From the NCBI RefSeq assembly GCF_000739015.1, contig NZ_JPUG01000004.1:1-36643 (forward strand): a stretch of DNA of 36,643 bases. Direction: 5' to 3'. Positions within the stretch are counted from its first letter, which is position 1. Every line of letters begins with the position of its first letter. This DNA comes from Microvirga sp. BSC39 (GTDB taxonomy: Bacteria; Pseudomonadota; Alphaproteobacteria; Rhizobiales; Beijerinckiaceae). The position numbers and the translations under genes are program-made. Positions 6,197-12,359 of this stretch are shown piece after piece. The notes beneath the pieces were generated by a model. That model had not been told where the DNA came from, searched no databases, and worked only from the letters and a program-made list of their open reading frames with translations.

Positions 6197-7387
6197 TCAC
6201 AGTTCCACCAAGTCGAGGAAGCTAGGAAGAACCTGTCTGGCGAGGTCCTGCTCATCGAAATTGACGTTCAGGCAATTCCGCCAGTGCCCGACTACCGTGC
6301 CTTCGCCGAACTGGTGATGGGCAACCCGACAGCCGACGGGGATCGGGAAGTGCTTGGTAAGGACCGAGAAGCGGACAGTCTTGCTCCCGCCATCAGGCAT
6401 CTCGACTGTCACGTCGTCGCCGTTGATGTCGATCACAGTAGCGGTGCCGTTCCTCGAATAGACCTGATCACCCTTTGAGAAGAGTTCCGAGGCATTGCCT
6501 CCGTTGCGCTTCCTCTGTTCCCACTCTTCCTGCTGGGATCTGTATTGGCGCAGGGGCTCCTCACCGAGGCGCCGCTGTTCGTCTCTATGTCGAGCTAAGG
6601 CTGCTAGGCGTTCCTCGCGGACTCTGGCTTCCTCAGCCAATCGGGCTTCCTCAGCAAGTCGCTTCTCCTCGGCAAGCCGTTTCTCTTCTGCCGCTTTGCG
6701 CTCTCTCTCAAGGCGAGCCTCCTCGGCCTTGCGCACCTCCTCCTTGAGGTTGGCTTGGATCTTCCTCAACTCCTTAACAGCGTAGGCATTGCCAGAGATC
6801 GCCACGCGTCGCGTGCTCCATTCGGTGCTTTCCTCAGCAAGTGCATCAAGGACAGCCGCAATGGAGGGGCCTACCTTCAAGGTCCGCCGCAGTTTTCGAA
6901 GGGCGCCCTCAAGTTCATACCAAGTGCCGTCGGTCGCCCTAATCTCCTCGATCAGGAGCGGAACGAACAATTTTGGCTCGTTGATCTTCATCGCAGGAAA
7001 CGCGCCAAGCAGGGTTGCGACCTGCATGCTTACATAGGACTTCAGGAGCCCGTCATAGTCGGTGAACTTCTCCGCCTTTTCCTCGAGGTAGCTCCCCCAC
7101 TTCTTTCGGTCATCGGCCGCGGAGTCGTATCGCTCAATAGCGTCCTCAATCCTCTGGATGACTGCCTTAGGGTCGCCGTCGATCGTCCTGACGGCTGCGC
7201 CGGGATCACCATATGCGCCGCGGTAGATCGTGCGAATGGACCTCGTGAGATCACCGACACCCTCGTAACACCAGACGAGGCCATCCACCTCCTCGATGAA
7301 TTCGTCGAACTCCCGAAGCTTCGGTCTGGAGGAAGCGGCCGGCACGGTCTTGCTGTCGTCCATCGCGGTCAGGGTGCTTTTGGTCAT
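6197..7387 (-). CDS. Coiled-coil protein with possible Tudor-like C-terminal domain
   Basis: A 396-residue protein. Residues 25-210 form a helical domain without recognised family, with a DGLVWCYEGVGDLTRSIRTI block. Residues 205-295 are a highly charged coiled coil made of six-residue units (RLAEEA, RLAEEK) encoded by 18-bp tandem repeats at 6627-6698. Residues 300-396 hold two small beta-barrel-like repeats: KGDQVYSRNGTATVIDINGD, then GCRVAHHQFGEGTVVGHW ending FLDLVEL. The second resembles the C-terminal Tudor-like piece of UvrD/PcrA helicases (V-x-H-x-x-F-G-x-G-x-V). ATG at 7387 overlaps the stop of the preceding gene by four bases. This arrangement is unfamiliar; a role at forks or on RNA polymerase is possible but unproven. 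Confidence 0.6.
   Translation of the reverse strand: MTKSTLTAMDDSKTVPAASSRPKLREFDEFIEEVDGLVWCYEGVGDLTRSIRTIYRGAYGDPGAAVRTIDGDPKAVIQRIEDAIERYDSAADDRKKWGSYLEEKAEKFTDYDGLLKSYVSMQVATLLGAFPAMKINEPKLFVPLLIEEIRATDGTWYELEGALRKLRRTLKVGPSIAAVLDALAEESTEWSTRRVAISGNAYAVKELRKIQANLKEEVRKAEEARLERERKAAEEKRLAEEKRLAEEARLAEEARVREERLAALARHRDEQRRLGEEPLRQYRSQQEEWEQRKRNGGNASELFSKGDQVYSRNGTATVIDINGDDVTVEMPDGGSKTVRFSVLTKHFPIPVGCRVAHHQFGEGTVVGHWRNCLNVNFDEQDLARQVLPSFLDLVEL
6627..6698 (-). repeat. 18-bp tandem repeats within the coiled-coil gene
   Basis: Three clear and one degenerate 18-bp units (first unit GCTTCCTCAGCCAATCGG on the plus strand) encode consecutive RLAEE(A/K) units. Such repeats can expand or contract and alter arm length. 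Confidence 0.7.
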
Positions 7388-7692
7388 TGATCGTACTCCG
7401 AACTGAAGAGGCCGCTCTCCTGGAGCGCCACGTCGACAGGGCTCACCGCCTGGCGGCGAGATGCCCGGGGCTTGCGTTGGGGTGTTTCGGGCTGCGGCTC
7501 CTTGTAGGCGCCGTCATAGAGCCATTCGTGCGCCTTCCTGGCGTACTTGCCCGGGCTGCTAGCTCGGTACTGCCGGGCGCCGTGAACAATCGTCTCCGCA
7601 GGGATGCCGCGGGCGAGTTCCTTCATGAACTGTGCCCTGGCCAAGTCCTTGCCGAACTTCTTCGGGTACAGGTCCCAGAAGACCTCAAACAC
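7384..7692 (-). CDS. Phage replication protein, C-terminal part
   Basis: 102 residues from a GTG at 7692. The opening MFEVFWDLYPKKFGKDLARA is the pattern (F-x-x-F-W-x-x-Y-P-K-K-x-G-K-x-x-A) seen in C-terminal domains of phage O-like and DnaT-like replication proteins. The frame is open upstream through a further 24 residues (down to NYNAFTASASAGAEPSR) with no start codon better than the GTG. It meets the helix-turn-helix gene at a G-run, one base out of frame. I read the two as one split gene; they may also be made as separate proteins. It overlaps the next gene by ATGA. Confidence 0.6.
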   Translation of the reverse strand: MFEVFWDLYPKKFGKDLARAQFMKELARGIPAETIVHGARQYRASSPGKYARKAHEWLYDGAYKEPQPETPQRKPRASRRQAVSPVDVALQESGLFSSEYDQ

Positions 7693-7756
7693 CTCGTCTT
7701 CAGCCGTGCGGCTCGGCTCGGCGCCAGCCGAAGCCGAAGCCGTAAAGGCGTTATAA

Positions 7757-8167
7757 TTACCCCCCTCCCCCCTCCTTCGAAGAAGGAGGGGGGTTCTTAA
7801 GGGGTTCGTGTGCAGTGCGCTTCACCCTTTGTGCCGTGGACTTCACCGGTGAAGCGGACTTCACCCCTCCATCTTGGCGCGCCCATCGCCAATCGTTGTT
7901 CTTCTTGCCTGTCAGGTAGAGGCCTTCGAAGGCGAACCGGAACTTGTTGGTGTTGGACGGTGAACCACCCAGGGTGCTCTCAAATGTGATCCAGCCCTTA
8001 GCCTGGAGCTCTGCGATAGAGGAGACAACGGCCCGGCGCGTGCGACCTGCGTTATCGGCAATAGCTTGATAGGAAGGAGTGCACTTGCCGGTGCCATTGT
8101 TGAAGAACTTGCAGAGCAGAACCGCCGCAACGCACTTGGCGGAGGCAGACAGATCCCCGTCGGCCAT
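7757..8167 (-). CDS. Phage replication protein, N-terminal helix-turn-helix part
   Basis: 136 residues from ATG at 8167 (MADGDLSASAKCVAAVLLCK). Residues 25-75 are a winged helix of the HTH_36 type (TPSYQAIADNAGRTRRAVVS, then SIAELQAKGWITFES). A basic linker follows, ending EPLKNPPPSSKEGGGG before TAA in a G-rich stretch. Homologous phage initiators usually continue into the domain found in the next frame (7384-7692), so this looks like the front half of a split gene. The IS3 element begins two bases upstream of the ATG and may have removed or replaced the true N-terminus. Initiator function in origin recognition is from family knowledge. Confidence 0.65.
   Translation of the reverse strand: MADGDLSASAKCVAAVLLCKFFNNGTGKCTPSYQAIADNAGRTRRAVVSSIAELQAKGWITFESTLGGSPSNTNKFRFAFEGLYLTGKKNNDWRWARQDGGVKSASPVKSTAQRVKRTAHEPLKNPPPSSKEGGGG
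7760..7793. repeat. G-run and perfect 12-bp hairpin at the frame change
   Basis: On the plus strand CCCCCCTCCTTC (7767-7778) and GAAGGAGGGGGG (7782-7793) form a perfect 12-bp stem with a three-base loop. A second run of six C (7760-7765) follows one T later. On the coding strand this is a hairpin leading into G6-A-G6 just before TAA. Loss of one G would join the two halves of the replication gene. Confidence 0.75.
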
Positions 8168-8232
8168 GTGGTCTGCCTCCTGAAAAGTGATCCTCCCTAA
8201 GGTATGGCTTTTGAGCCGAAGGAGGACTGAAG

Positions 8233-8511
8233 ATGGGCAAGAAGAGGCACACGGCTGAAGAGATCGTTTCCAAGCTGCGCCAGGTGGACGTGCTGACGGC
8301 ACAGGGTCGGACTGTAGCGGAGGCCATCCGGCAGATTGGGGTGACGGAGGTCACGTGCTACCGCTGGCGATCCGAATACGGCGGGCTCAAATCCGACCAG
8401 GTCAAACGGCTGAAGGAACTGGAGATGGAGAACGCCAGGTTGCGCCGGGCTGTCTCTGATCTCACTCTGGAGAAGCTGATCCTGAAAGAGGCCGCCTCGG
8501 GAAACTTCTAA
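8233..8511 (+). CDS. IS3-family transposase OrfA
   Basis: A 92-residue protein opening MGKKRHTAEEIVSKLRQVDV. It has a helix-turn-helix (TVAEAIRQIGVTEVTCYRW) that binds the element ends, then a leucine-zipper-like helix (LKELEMENARLRRAVSDLTL) for dimerisation, and ends in EAASGNF. GGAGG precedes the ATG by eight bases. It is usually made both alone, as a regulator, and as the front of the OrfAB fusion through the frameshift at 8499-8505. Intact by appearance. Confidence 0.93.
   Translation: MGKKRHTAEEIVSKLRQVDVLTAQGRTVAEAIRQIGVTEVTCYRWRSEYGGLKSDQVKRLKELEMENARLRRAVSDLTLEKLILKEAASGNF
8499..8505 (+). promoter_or_regulatory. Minus-one frameshift site of the IS3 element
   Basis: G GGA AAC in the orfA frame is a canonical X-XXY-YYZ heptamer two codons before the orfA stop. 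After slipping, the frame reads KLLSPARRRACVDH and enters orfB with no stop. Confidence 0.75.
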
Positions 8512-8534
8512 GCCCCGCCCGCCGTCGCGCCTGT

Positions 8535-9368
8535 GTGGATCACGTGATCGCCCAGTACGGCGTCTCAGAGCGGCTGGCCTGCCGGGTGCTGGGCCAGCAT
8601 CGCTCCACCCAGCGCAAGATCCCCAGACAGCCGGAGGATGAAGCGGCCCTGACGGCCGACATCATCGCCTTGGCCACCCAGTATGGCCGCTACGGCTACC
8701 GGCGCATCACCGCTCTGCTGCGGGATGCCGGCTGGTGCGTGAACAAGAAGCGGGTCGAACGGATCTGGCGGCGGGAGGGGCTGAAAGTGCCACAAAAGCA
8801 ACCGAAGAAAGGCCGGCTCTGGCTTAACGATGGTTCGTGCATCCGGCTGCGGCCGGAGTATCCCAATCACGTTTGGTCGTATGACTTTGTCGAGGATCGC
8901 ACCCACGACGGGCGTAAGTTCCGCATGCTCAACCTCATCGACAAGTTCACGCGCGAATGCCTGGCCATCAGAGTGAGCCGGAAGTTGAAAGCGGTTGATG
9001 TCATCGACGTGCTCTCGGACCTGTTCATCCTGCGTGGCATCCCAGGTCACATTCGGTCCGACAACGGCAGCGAGTTCGTGGCCAAAGCGGTCCGCGAGTG
9101 GATCACGGCTGTGGGAGCCAAGACGGCCTACATCGAGCCGGGCAGCCCCTGGGAGAACGGCTACTGTGAGAGCTTCAACTCGAAGCTCCGCGATGAACTG
9201 CTGAAAGGAGAGGTCTTCTACACCCTGCGGGAGGCGCAGGTGATTGTCGAAAATTGGCGCCGGCACTACAACACGGTGCGCCCACACTCATCCTTGGACT
9301 ACCGGCCGCCTGCACCAGAGGTTTTGGTCTCGGCTTCCAAGCTGGCGCCCAGACCAACGCTGAATTAA
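8535..9368 (+). CDS. IS3-family transposase OrfB (DDE integrase domain)
   Basis: 277 residues from a GTG at 8535, although the frame is open back into orfA and the working product is probably the OrfAB fusion. An HTH_21 region (YGRYGYRRITALLRDAGW) precedes the retroviral-type integrase core. The catalytic residues are visible: D in WSYDFVEDRT, D in RSDNGSEF, and E in NGYCESFNSKLRDELL, about 35 residues after the second D, as expected for DD(35)E. The end, RPHSSLDYRPPAPEV, is typical. No internal stop is seen, so the element may be active. Confidence 0.93.
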   Translation: MDHVIAQYGVSERLACRVLGQHRSTQRKIPRQPEDEAALTADIIALATQYGRYGYRRITALLRDAGWCVNKKRVERIWRREGLKVPQKQPKKGRLWLNDGSCIRLRPEYPNHVWSYDFVEDRTHDGRKFRMLNLIDKFTRECLAIRVSRKLKAVDVIDVLSDLFILRGIPGHIRSDNGSEFVAKAVREWITAVGAKTAYIEPGSPWENGYCESFNSKLRDELLKGEVFYTLREAQVIVENWRRHYNTVRPHSSLDYRPPAPEVLVSASKLAPRPTLN

Positions 9369-9477
9369 CATCACACCCGGATCACCCACATGGGGCAGGC
9401 CAGTTATGAACATCACACCGGGGTCTCGTCCTCCACCTTGAGGGCCACCATTCTGTGATCAGCTAGCACAAGCTTTA

Positions 9478-9714
9478 TCAACGCTTCCGCTTCATATAGT
9501 TGAAGACAACAGCGATGATCGCAGACAATAGTGCACCACCCGCTGCGAAGGCGACCAGTTCGGGAATGAAGTGTTGGACGAGTTCTGCGGGAGCGTACTG
9601 CGAGTGATCGTGCAACAGGTGGTACGCCGTGGCCGCGAGTATGCCAAGCATGCTCCCAATCACGATAGCAATGGCAACATTCGACAACTCTGGCGATGGA
9701 AGTCGCTTACTCAT
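9478..9714 (-). CDS. Small membrane protein downstream of the VUT transporter
   Basis: 78 residues from the ATG at 9714 (MSKRLPSPELSNVAIAIVIG). An alternative TTG start at 9744 overlaps the transporter gene and is less likely. Two hydrophobic helices are evident, residues 11-32 (VAIAIVIGSMLGILAATA) and 52-72 (LVAFAAGGALLSAIIAVVF), with a basic end NYMKRKR. No family recognised. The start lies seven bases past the transporter stop, so it is probably co-transcribed with queC and the transporter and could be an accessory subunit; that is inference. Confidence 0.6.
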   Translation of the reverse strand: MSKRLPSPELSNVAIAIVIGSMLGILAATAYHLLHDHSQYAPAELVQHFIPELVAFAAGGALLSAIIAVVFNYMKRKR

Positions 9715-9721
9715 GAGTAGC

Positions 9722-10288
9722 TCAGATCCGAACAGGCATGCCAATCCGCTCGTCGCGCCGCCGCAGCAATGACATCACCGGAACGCTCAATAGCACCATC
9801 CAGGCTTTGCCGATGATCTGCGGCAGCAGGAATTCAAGGCTGCCGAACGCCAGGAACAGGAACACCGCGCTATCGACGATCAAGCCTACCATACTGCTGG
9901 CCACGACGGCCATGACCAGACCTCGCCGCTGCAACGGCGTGTAGACGCCCAGATCAGCCAGCTCCGACAGCAGGAAGGCCGCGGTCGATGCATAAATCAG
10001 CGCTGGGGGCGCAAACACTGCCGAGAGGAGTGCCCCGAAGCCAATGGCGGCCAAGGCCCAGTACCGTCCCAGACGTCGCTGCACCAAGTCGCGCAGCACG
10101 AGGGCGAGACCGACCACGAGCACGCCGCTGGGAGCCGCAAGGCCCGGAGCGACAGGGATCAGGCAAGGTCCGTCTGGGACGCATACGGTTCCGACGTTGC
10201 TGACGAGCCAGTTGGCGGCCGGGATGCAGGCGGTGAAGCCTACCAGGACTGCTAGTCCCTCGATGCGGCGGCGGAGATCAGGGGTCAT
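9722..10288 (-). CDS. VUT-family (YhhQ-like) transporter, probable queuosine-precursor importer
   Basis: 188 residues with about six membrane helices. The N-terminus is MTPDLRRRIEGLAVLVGFTA. Marks of the vitamin-uptake-like (VUT, COG1738) family are the GLALVLRDLVQRRLG segment, the ASTAAFLLSELADLGVYTPL helix with its acidic residue, and VDSAVFLFLAF. In Escherichia coli YhhQ imports preQ0 and preQ1. The queC gene lies 40 bases upstream on the same strand, which supports 7-deazaguanine substrates. The upstream half of the pathway (queD, queE) and downstream genes are not in the window. The family is clear; the exact substrate is inferred. Confidence 0.85.
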   Translation of the reverse strand: MTPDLRRRIEGLAVLVGFTACIPAANWLVSNVGTVCVPDGPCLIPVAPGLAAPSGVLVVGLALVLRDLVQRRLGRYWALAAIGFGALLSAVFAPPALIYASTAAFLLSELADLGVYTPLQRRGLVMAVVASSMVGLIVDSAVFLFLAFGSLEFLLPQIIGKAWMVLLSVPVMSLLRRRDERIGMPVRI

Positions 10289-10327
10289 ACTTGTATTTCC
10301 ATAGAGTAGAATTGTTCGTCACCGGGC

Positions 10328-11035
10328 TTACGACAGTTGCTTCGCCTGATGCTCATGGCAGGCTGCAATCCAGTAATCAGGATCCTCGTACGATGTCGGA
10401 TCCCCAACGCCCGCGAGGTGAAAGGCCTCCCGCTCGACGCAGGTGCCACAGCGCCCGCAGTGATGCTTGCCACCCTGGTAGCAAGACCAGGTCTCGGCAA
10501 AGGGGACACGGAGCCGGGCGCCTTCACGCACGATGTCGGCTTTGCCCTGCCGCACGAAGGGTGCGTAAAGGGTAATGCTGGCCAGTCCCTCCAAGGCATG
10601 GCGCTGCATGGTCTCGAAACTCTCGATGAAGTCAGGACGGCAATCCGGGTAGATGAAGTGATCACCACCATGCACCGCAGCCGCCACGGCCTCGGCCTGC
10701 TCGGCCGCCGCCACACCAAAGGCAATCGCCACCATGATGGCATTGCGGTTGGGCACAACGGTGATCCGCATGGTGTCTTCCGCGTAGTGGCCATCCGGCA
10801 CAGGTTCGCCGCTGGTCAGAGCTGAGCCAGTCAGGAGGCGTCCTACGGCGGAGATGTCGACGATGTCGTGCGGCACGCCGAGGCTTACGGCGCAGGCCCG
10901 CGCCGAATCCAGCTCCTTCCTGTGGCGCTGGCCATAGTCGAAAGACACCAGACGCGTGAGGATTTGCTCAGCCGCGACCTTATGCGCGAGCGTGACGGAG
11001 TCCAATCCGCCGGAACAGATGACGAGGGTCTTCAC
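10328..11035 (-). CDS. queC: 7-cyano-7-deazaguanine synthase QueC
   Basis: 235 residues, the usual length. A GTG start at 11035 is preceded by AAGGAG. SGGLDSVTLAHKV at residues 8-20 is the PP-loop that binds ATP; SFDYGQRHRKEL and VPNRNAIMVAIAFGVA are QueC signature blocks. The C-terminal zinc site is CYQGGKHHCGRCGTCVER with four cysteines. QueC converts 7-carboxy-7-deazaguanine to preQ0 with ATP and ammonia, for tRNA queuosine or phage-type DNA modification. It is followed by the VUT transporter and a small membrane protein. A lone queC beside an importer suggests salvage or a second copy rather than a complete pathway. Confidence 0.95.
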   Translation of the reverse strand: MKTLVICSGGLDSVTLAHKVAAEQILTRLVSFDYGQRHRKELDSARACAVSLGVPHDIVDISAVGRLLTGSALTSGEPVPDGHYAEDTMRITVVPNRNAIMVAIAFGVAAAEQAEAVAAAVHGGDHFIYPDCRPDFIESFETMQRHALEGLASITLYAPFVRQGKADIVREGARLRVPFAETWSCYQGGKHHCGRCGTCVEREAFHLAGVGDPTSYEDPDYWIAACHEHQAKQLS

Positions 11036-11078
11036 CGGAGCTCCTTGTTTTGACCGGGTAGGCTGCGACCGGATCGGC

Positions 11079-11207
11079 TTACGTGCCGATGAACGTTAAA
11101 GCGGACGGAACAGTGAGCACCCGGCTTCGCCAGGCGCTCCTCCCATCAGCTTCATGGGGCATAAAGGCCAACACTTTGCGCGTGTCAACCAGAATACATT
11201 TCGTCAT
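11079..11207 (-). CDS. Small ORF with strong ribosome site upstream of queC (42 aa)
   Basis: ATG at 11207 preceded by TTAGGAGGCGTAC, the best Shine-Dalgarno seen in this neighbourhood, and TAA at 11079. The product begins MTKCILVDTRKVLAFMPHEA. It ends 43 bases before the queC start. It could be a leader peptide controlling queC, a short independent protein, or the start of a gene cut off by a later change. No family recognised. The sequence around the stop has no clear preQ1 riboswitch that I can identify. Confidence 0.4.
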   Translation of the reverse strand: MTKCILVDTRKVLAFMPHEADGRSAWRSRVLTVPSALTFIGT

Positions 11208-11378
11208 GTACGCCTCCTAAGCCGGACATCGGTCTTGGAGCAAACAGCAGCGCGACTTGCGATGGAACCGCGCCGAGACCTTCAGCCGCAGGATCTCGTA
11301 CCCTTCTTGACCCCGGCAGGACCGGCGCTGATATGGCCAGTGGGCTTTCGGCTGGATGTTTCAGGGCAAGGTCGGTGA

Positions 11379-11945
11379 ATGTTGGGATGTGGTCGAGGCC
11401 GAAAGAGTTCCCGCGAGAAGATCCTCGATGCGGCTGCCGAGCTTGTGAGCGGGATCGGTGCGGGGCGGCTGACGCTCGACGCCGTCGCCGAAAGGGCTGG
11501 TCTTAGCAAGGGCGGTCTGCTCTACAACTTTCCCACCAAGGAAGCGCTGCTTCAGGGCATGGTCCAGCGCCTCGTTGACGAGGTCTCGGCGGAGCGGGAG
11601 GCGCTCCGAGGCAGAACTGAGCCTGGGCGCAACCTGGAAGCGCGTCTGTGCACGGCGGCGCTGCTCAAGCTGCGCCAGGGCAGGACGAAGGAGGTCGCCA
11701 ATGGCATGCTGGCGGCCTCGGCAGAGAACCCGCGCCTGCTCGATCCGGTACGCGAGGTCGTCAAGGCGACCCTGGAGAGTCTGAAAGCCACGTCGGATGA
11801 TTTGGACGCGGCGCTAGTGGGCTGGCTGGCCATTGAGGGTCTGAACAGCCTGGAGATGCACGACCTCAGCCCCTTCTCGGAGGAGGAGCACGAGCAGGTC
11901 GTCCAGGCAGTCAACCGCTTATTGAGTAAGGGGATCGCCGAGTAG
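11379..11945 (+). CDS. TetR/AcrR-family transcriptional regulator
   Basis: 188 residues. Residues 10-57 are the TetR DNA-binding head: SSREKILDAAAELVSGIGAG, then LTLDAVAERAGLSKGGLLYN followed by FPTKEALLQGMVQRLVD. The rest is a helical ligand-binding region of normal size. The ATG at 11379 has a weak ribosome site. TetR proteins usually repress a neighbouring efflux or enzyme gene, but none is adjacent: queC diverges on the left and the c-di-GMP gene ends on the right. Its target is therefore unknown. It may have been separated from its operon by the IS-related rearrangement next to it (11988-12028). Confidence 0.9.
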   Translation: MLGCGRGRKSSREKILDAAAELVSGIGAGRLTLDAVAERAGLSKGGLLYNFPTKEALLQGMVQRLVDEVSAEREALRGRTEPGRNLEARLCTAALLKLRQGRTKEVANGMLAASAENPRLLDPVREVVKATLESLKATSDDLDAALVGWLAIEGLNSLEMHDLSPFSEEEHEQVVQAVNRLLSKGIAE

Positions 11946-11987
11946 AGTCCAAGGCGCAGCACCACTGGCGCTCAAAGGTCCCCGGCT

Positions 11988-12028
11988 AACTCAACATCGC
12001 ACGTAGATCACCTACTCAAGGCAGACCA
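11988..12028. repeat. Remnant of an IS3-type terminal sequence
   Basis: The order CAACATCGCAC, GATCACCTAC, GGCAGACCA follows the right end of the IS3 element at 9367-9402 (AACATCACAC, GATCACCCAC, GGCAGGCCA) with similar spacing, and GGCAGACCACAT is also the exact complement of the element's left end. No transposase is left here. Confidence 0.5.
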
Positions 12029-12359
12029 CATCGATGGGCTGGTTTGTCTCGAGTTCGCTGCGGCCGGAACGCCATGGCTCCGACTCTCTGGTAATCTTTT
12101 GATCTTGCGTTTGGCTATGCCGATAGAGCCTTGCATTATGAGTCATCCAACCCGCACATGCGGCTCCCGGAGCGGATCATGATCGAGTGTCAAACCTCTT
12201 CCGCCGTCCGGCAAACACCACCATTGCCGCTGATCATCGCGGTGCCCATGCACAGGGCCTTCCAGACGTGGCAGAGATGATTGGTGTCGTGAGCACTGCT
12301 CAATCCAGACCTGTACCAGAAAGAGATGCGTCCTTCCCCGACGACTTGACGGTGCCCAA
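12029..12359. other. Intergenic stretch, no gene recognised
   Basis: 331 bases between the IS-end remnant and the c-di-GMP gene. Short frames exist on the reverse strand, but none has a ribosome site or recognisable composition. It may be leftover of a removed insertion. Confidence 0.35.

Larger units (their letters stand above)
8169..9402 (+). mobile_element. IS3-family insertion sequence (about 1.23 kb)
   Basis: Contains orfA and orfB in the usual minus-one relation. Imperfect terminal inverted repeats: TGGTCTGCCTCCTG at 8169 and, on the reverse strand from 9402, TGGCCTGCCCCATG, each followed after a few bases by GTGATCC. No clear target duplication is seen (ATG on the left, GTT on the right). 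Size and protein types fit the IS407-like branch; the branch is inferred. Confidence 0.75.

Noticed and set aside
8165..9406. Target-site duplication of the IS3 element
   Set aside because: The flanks of the proposed ends (ATG and GTT) do not match; the ends may be off by a few bases or the host flank has changed.
11036..11078. PreQ1 riboswitch upstream of queC
   Set aside because: The space between the small ORF and queC is only 43 bases and shows none of the recognised preQ1 riboswitch consensus parts.
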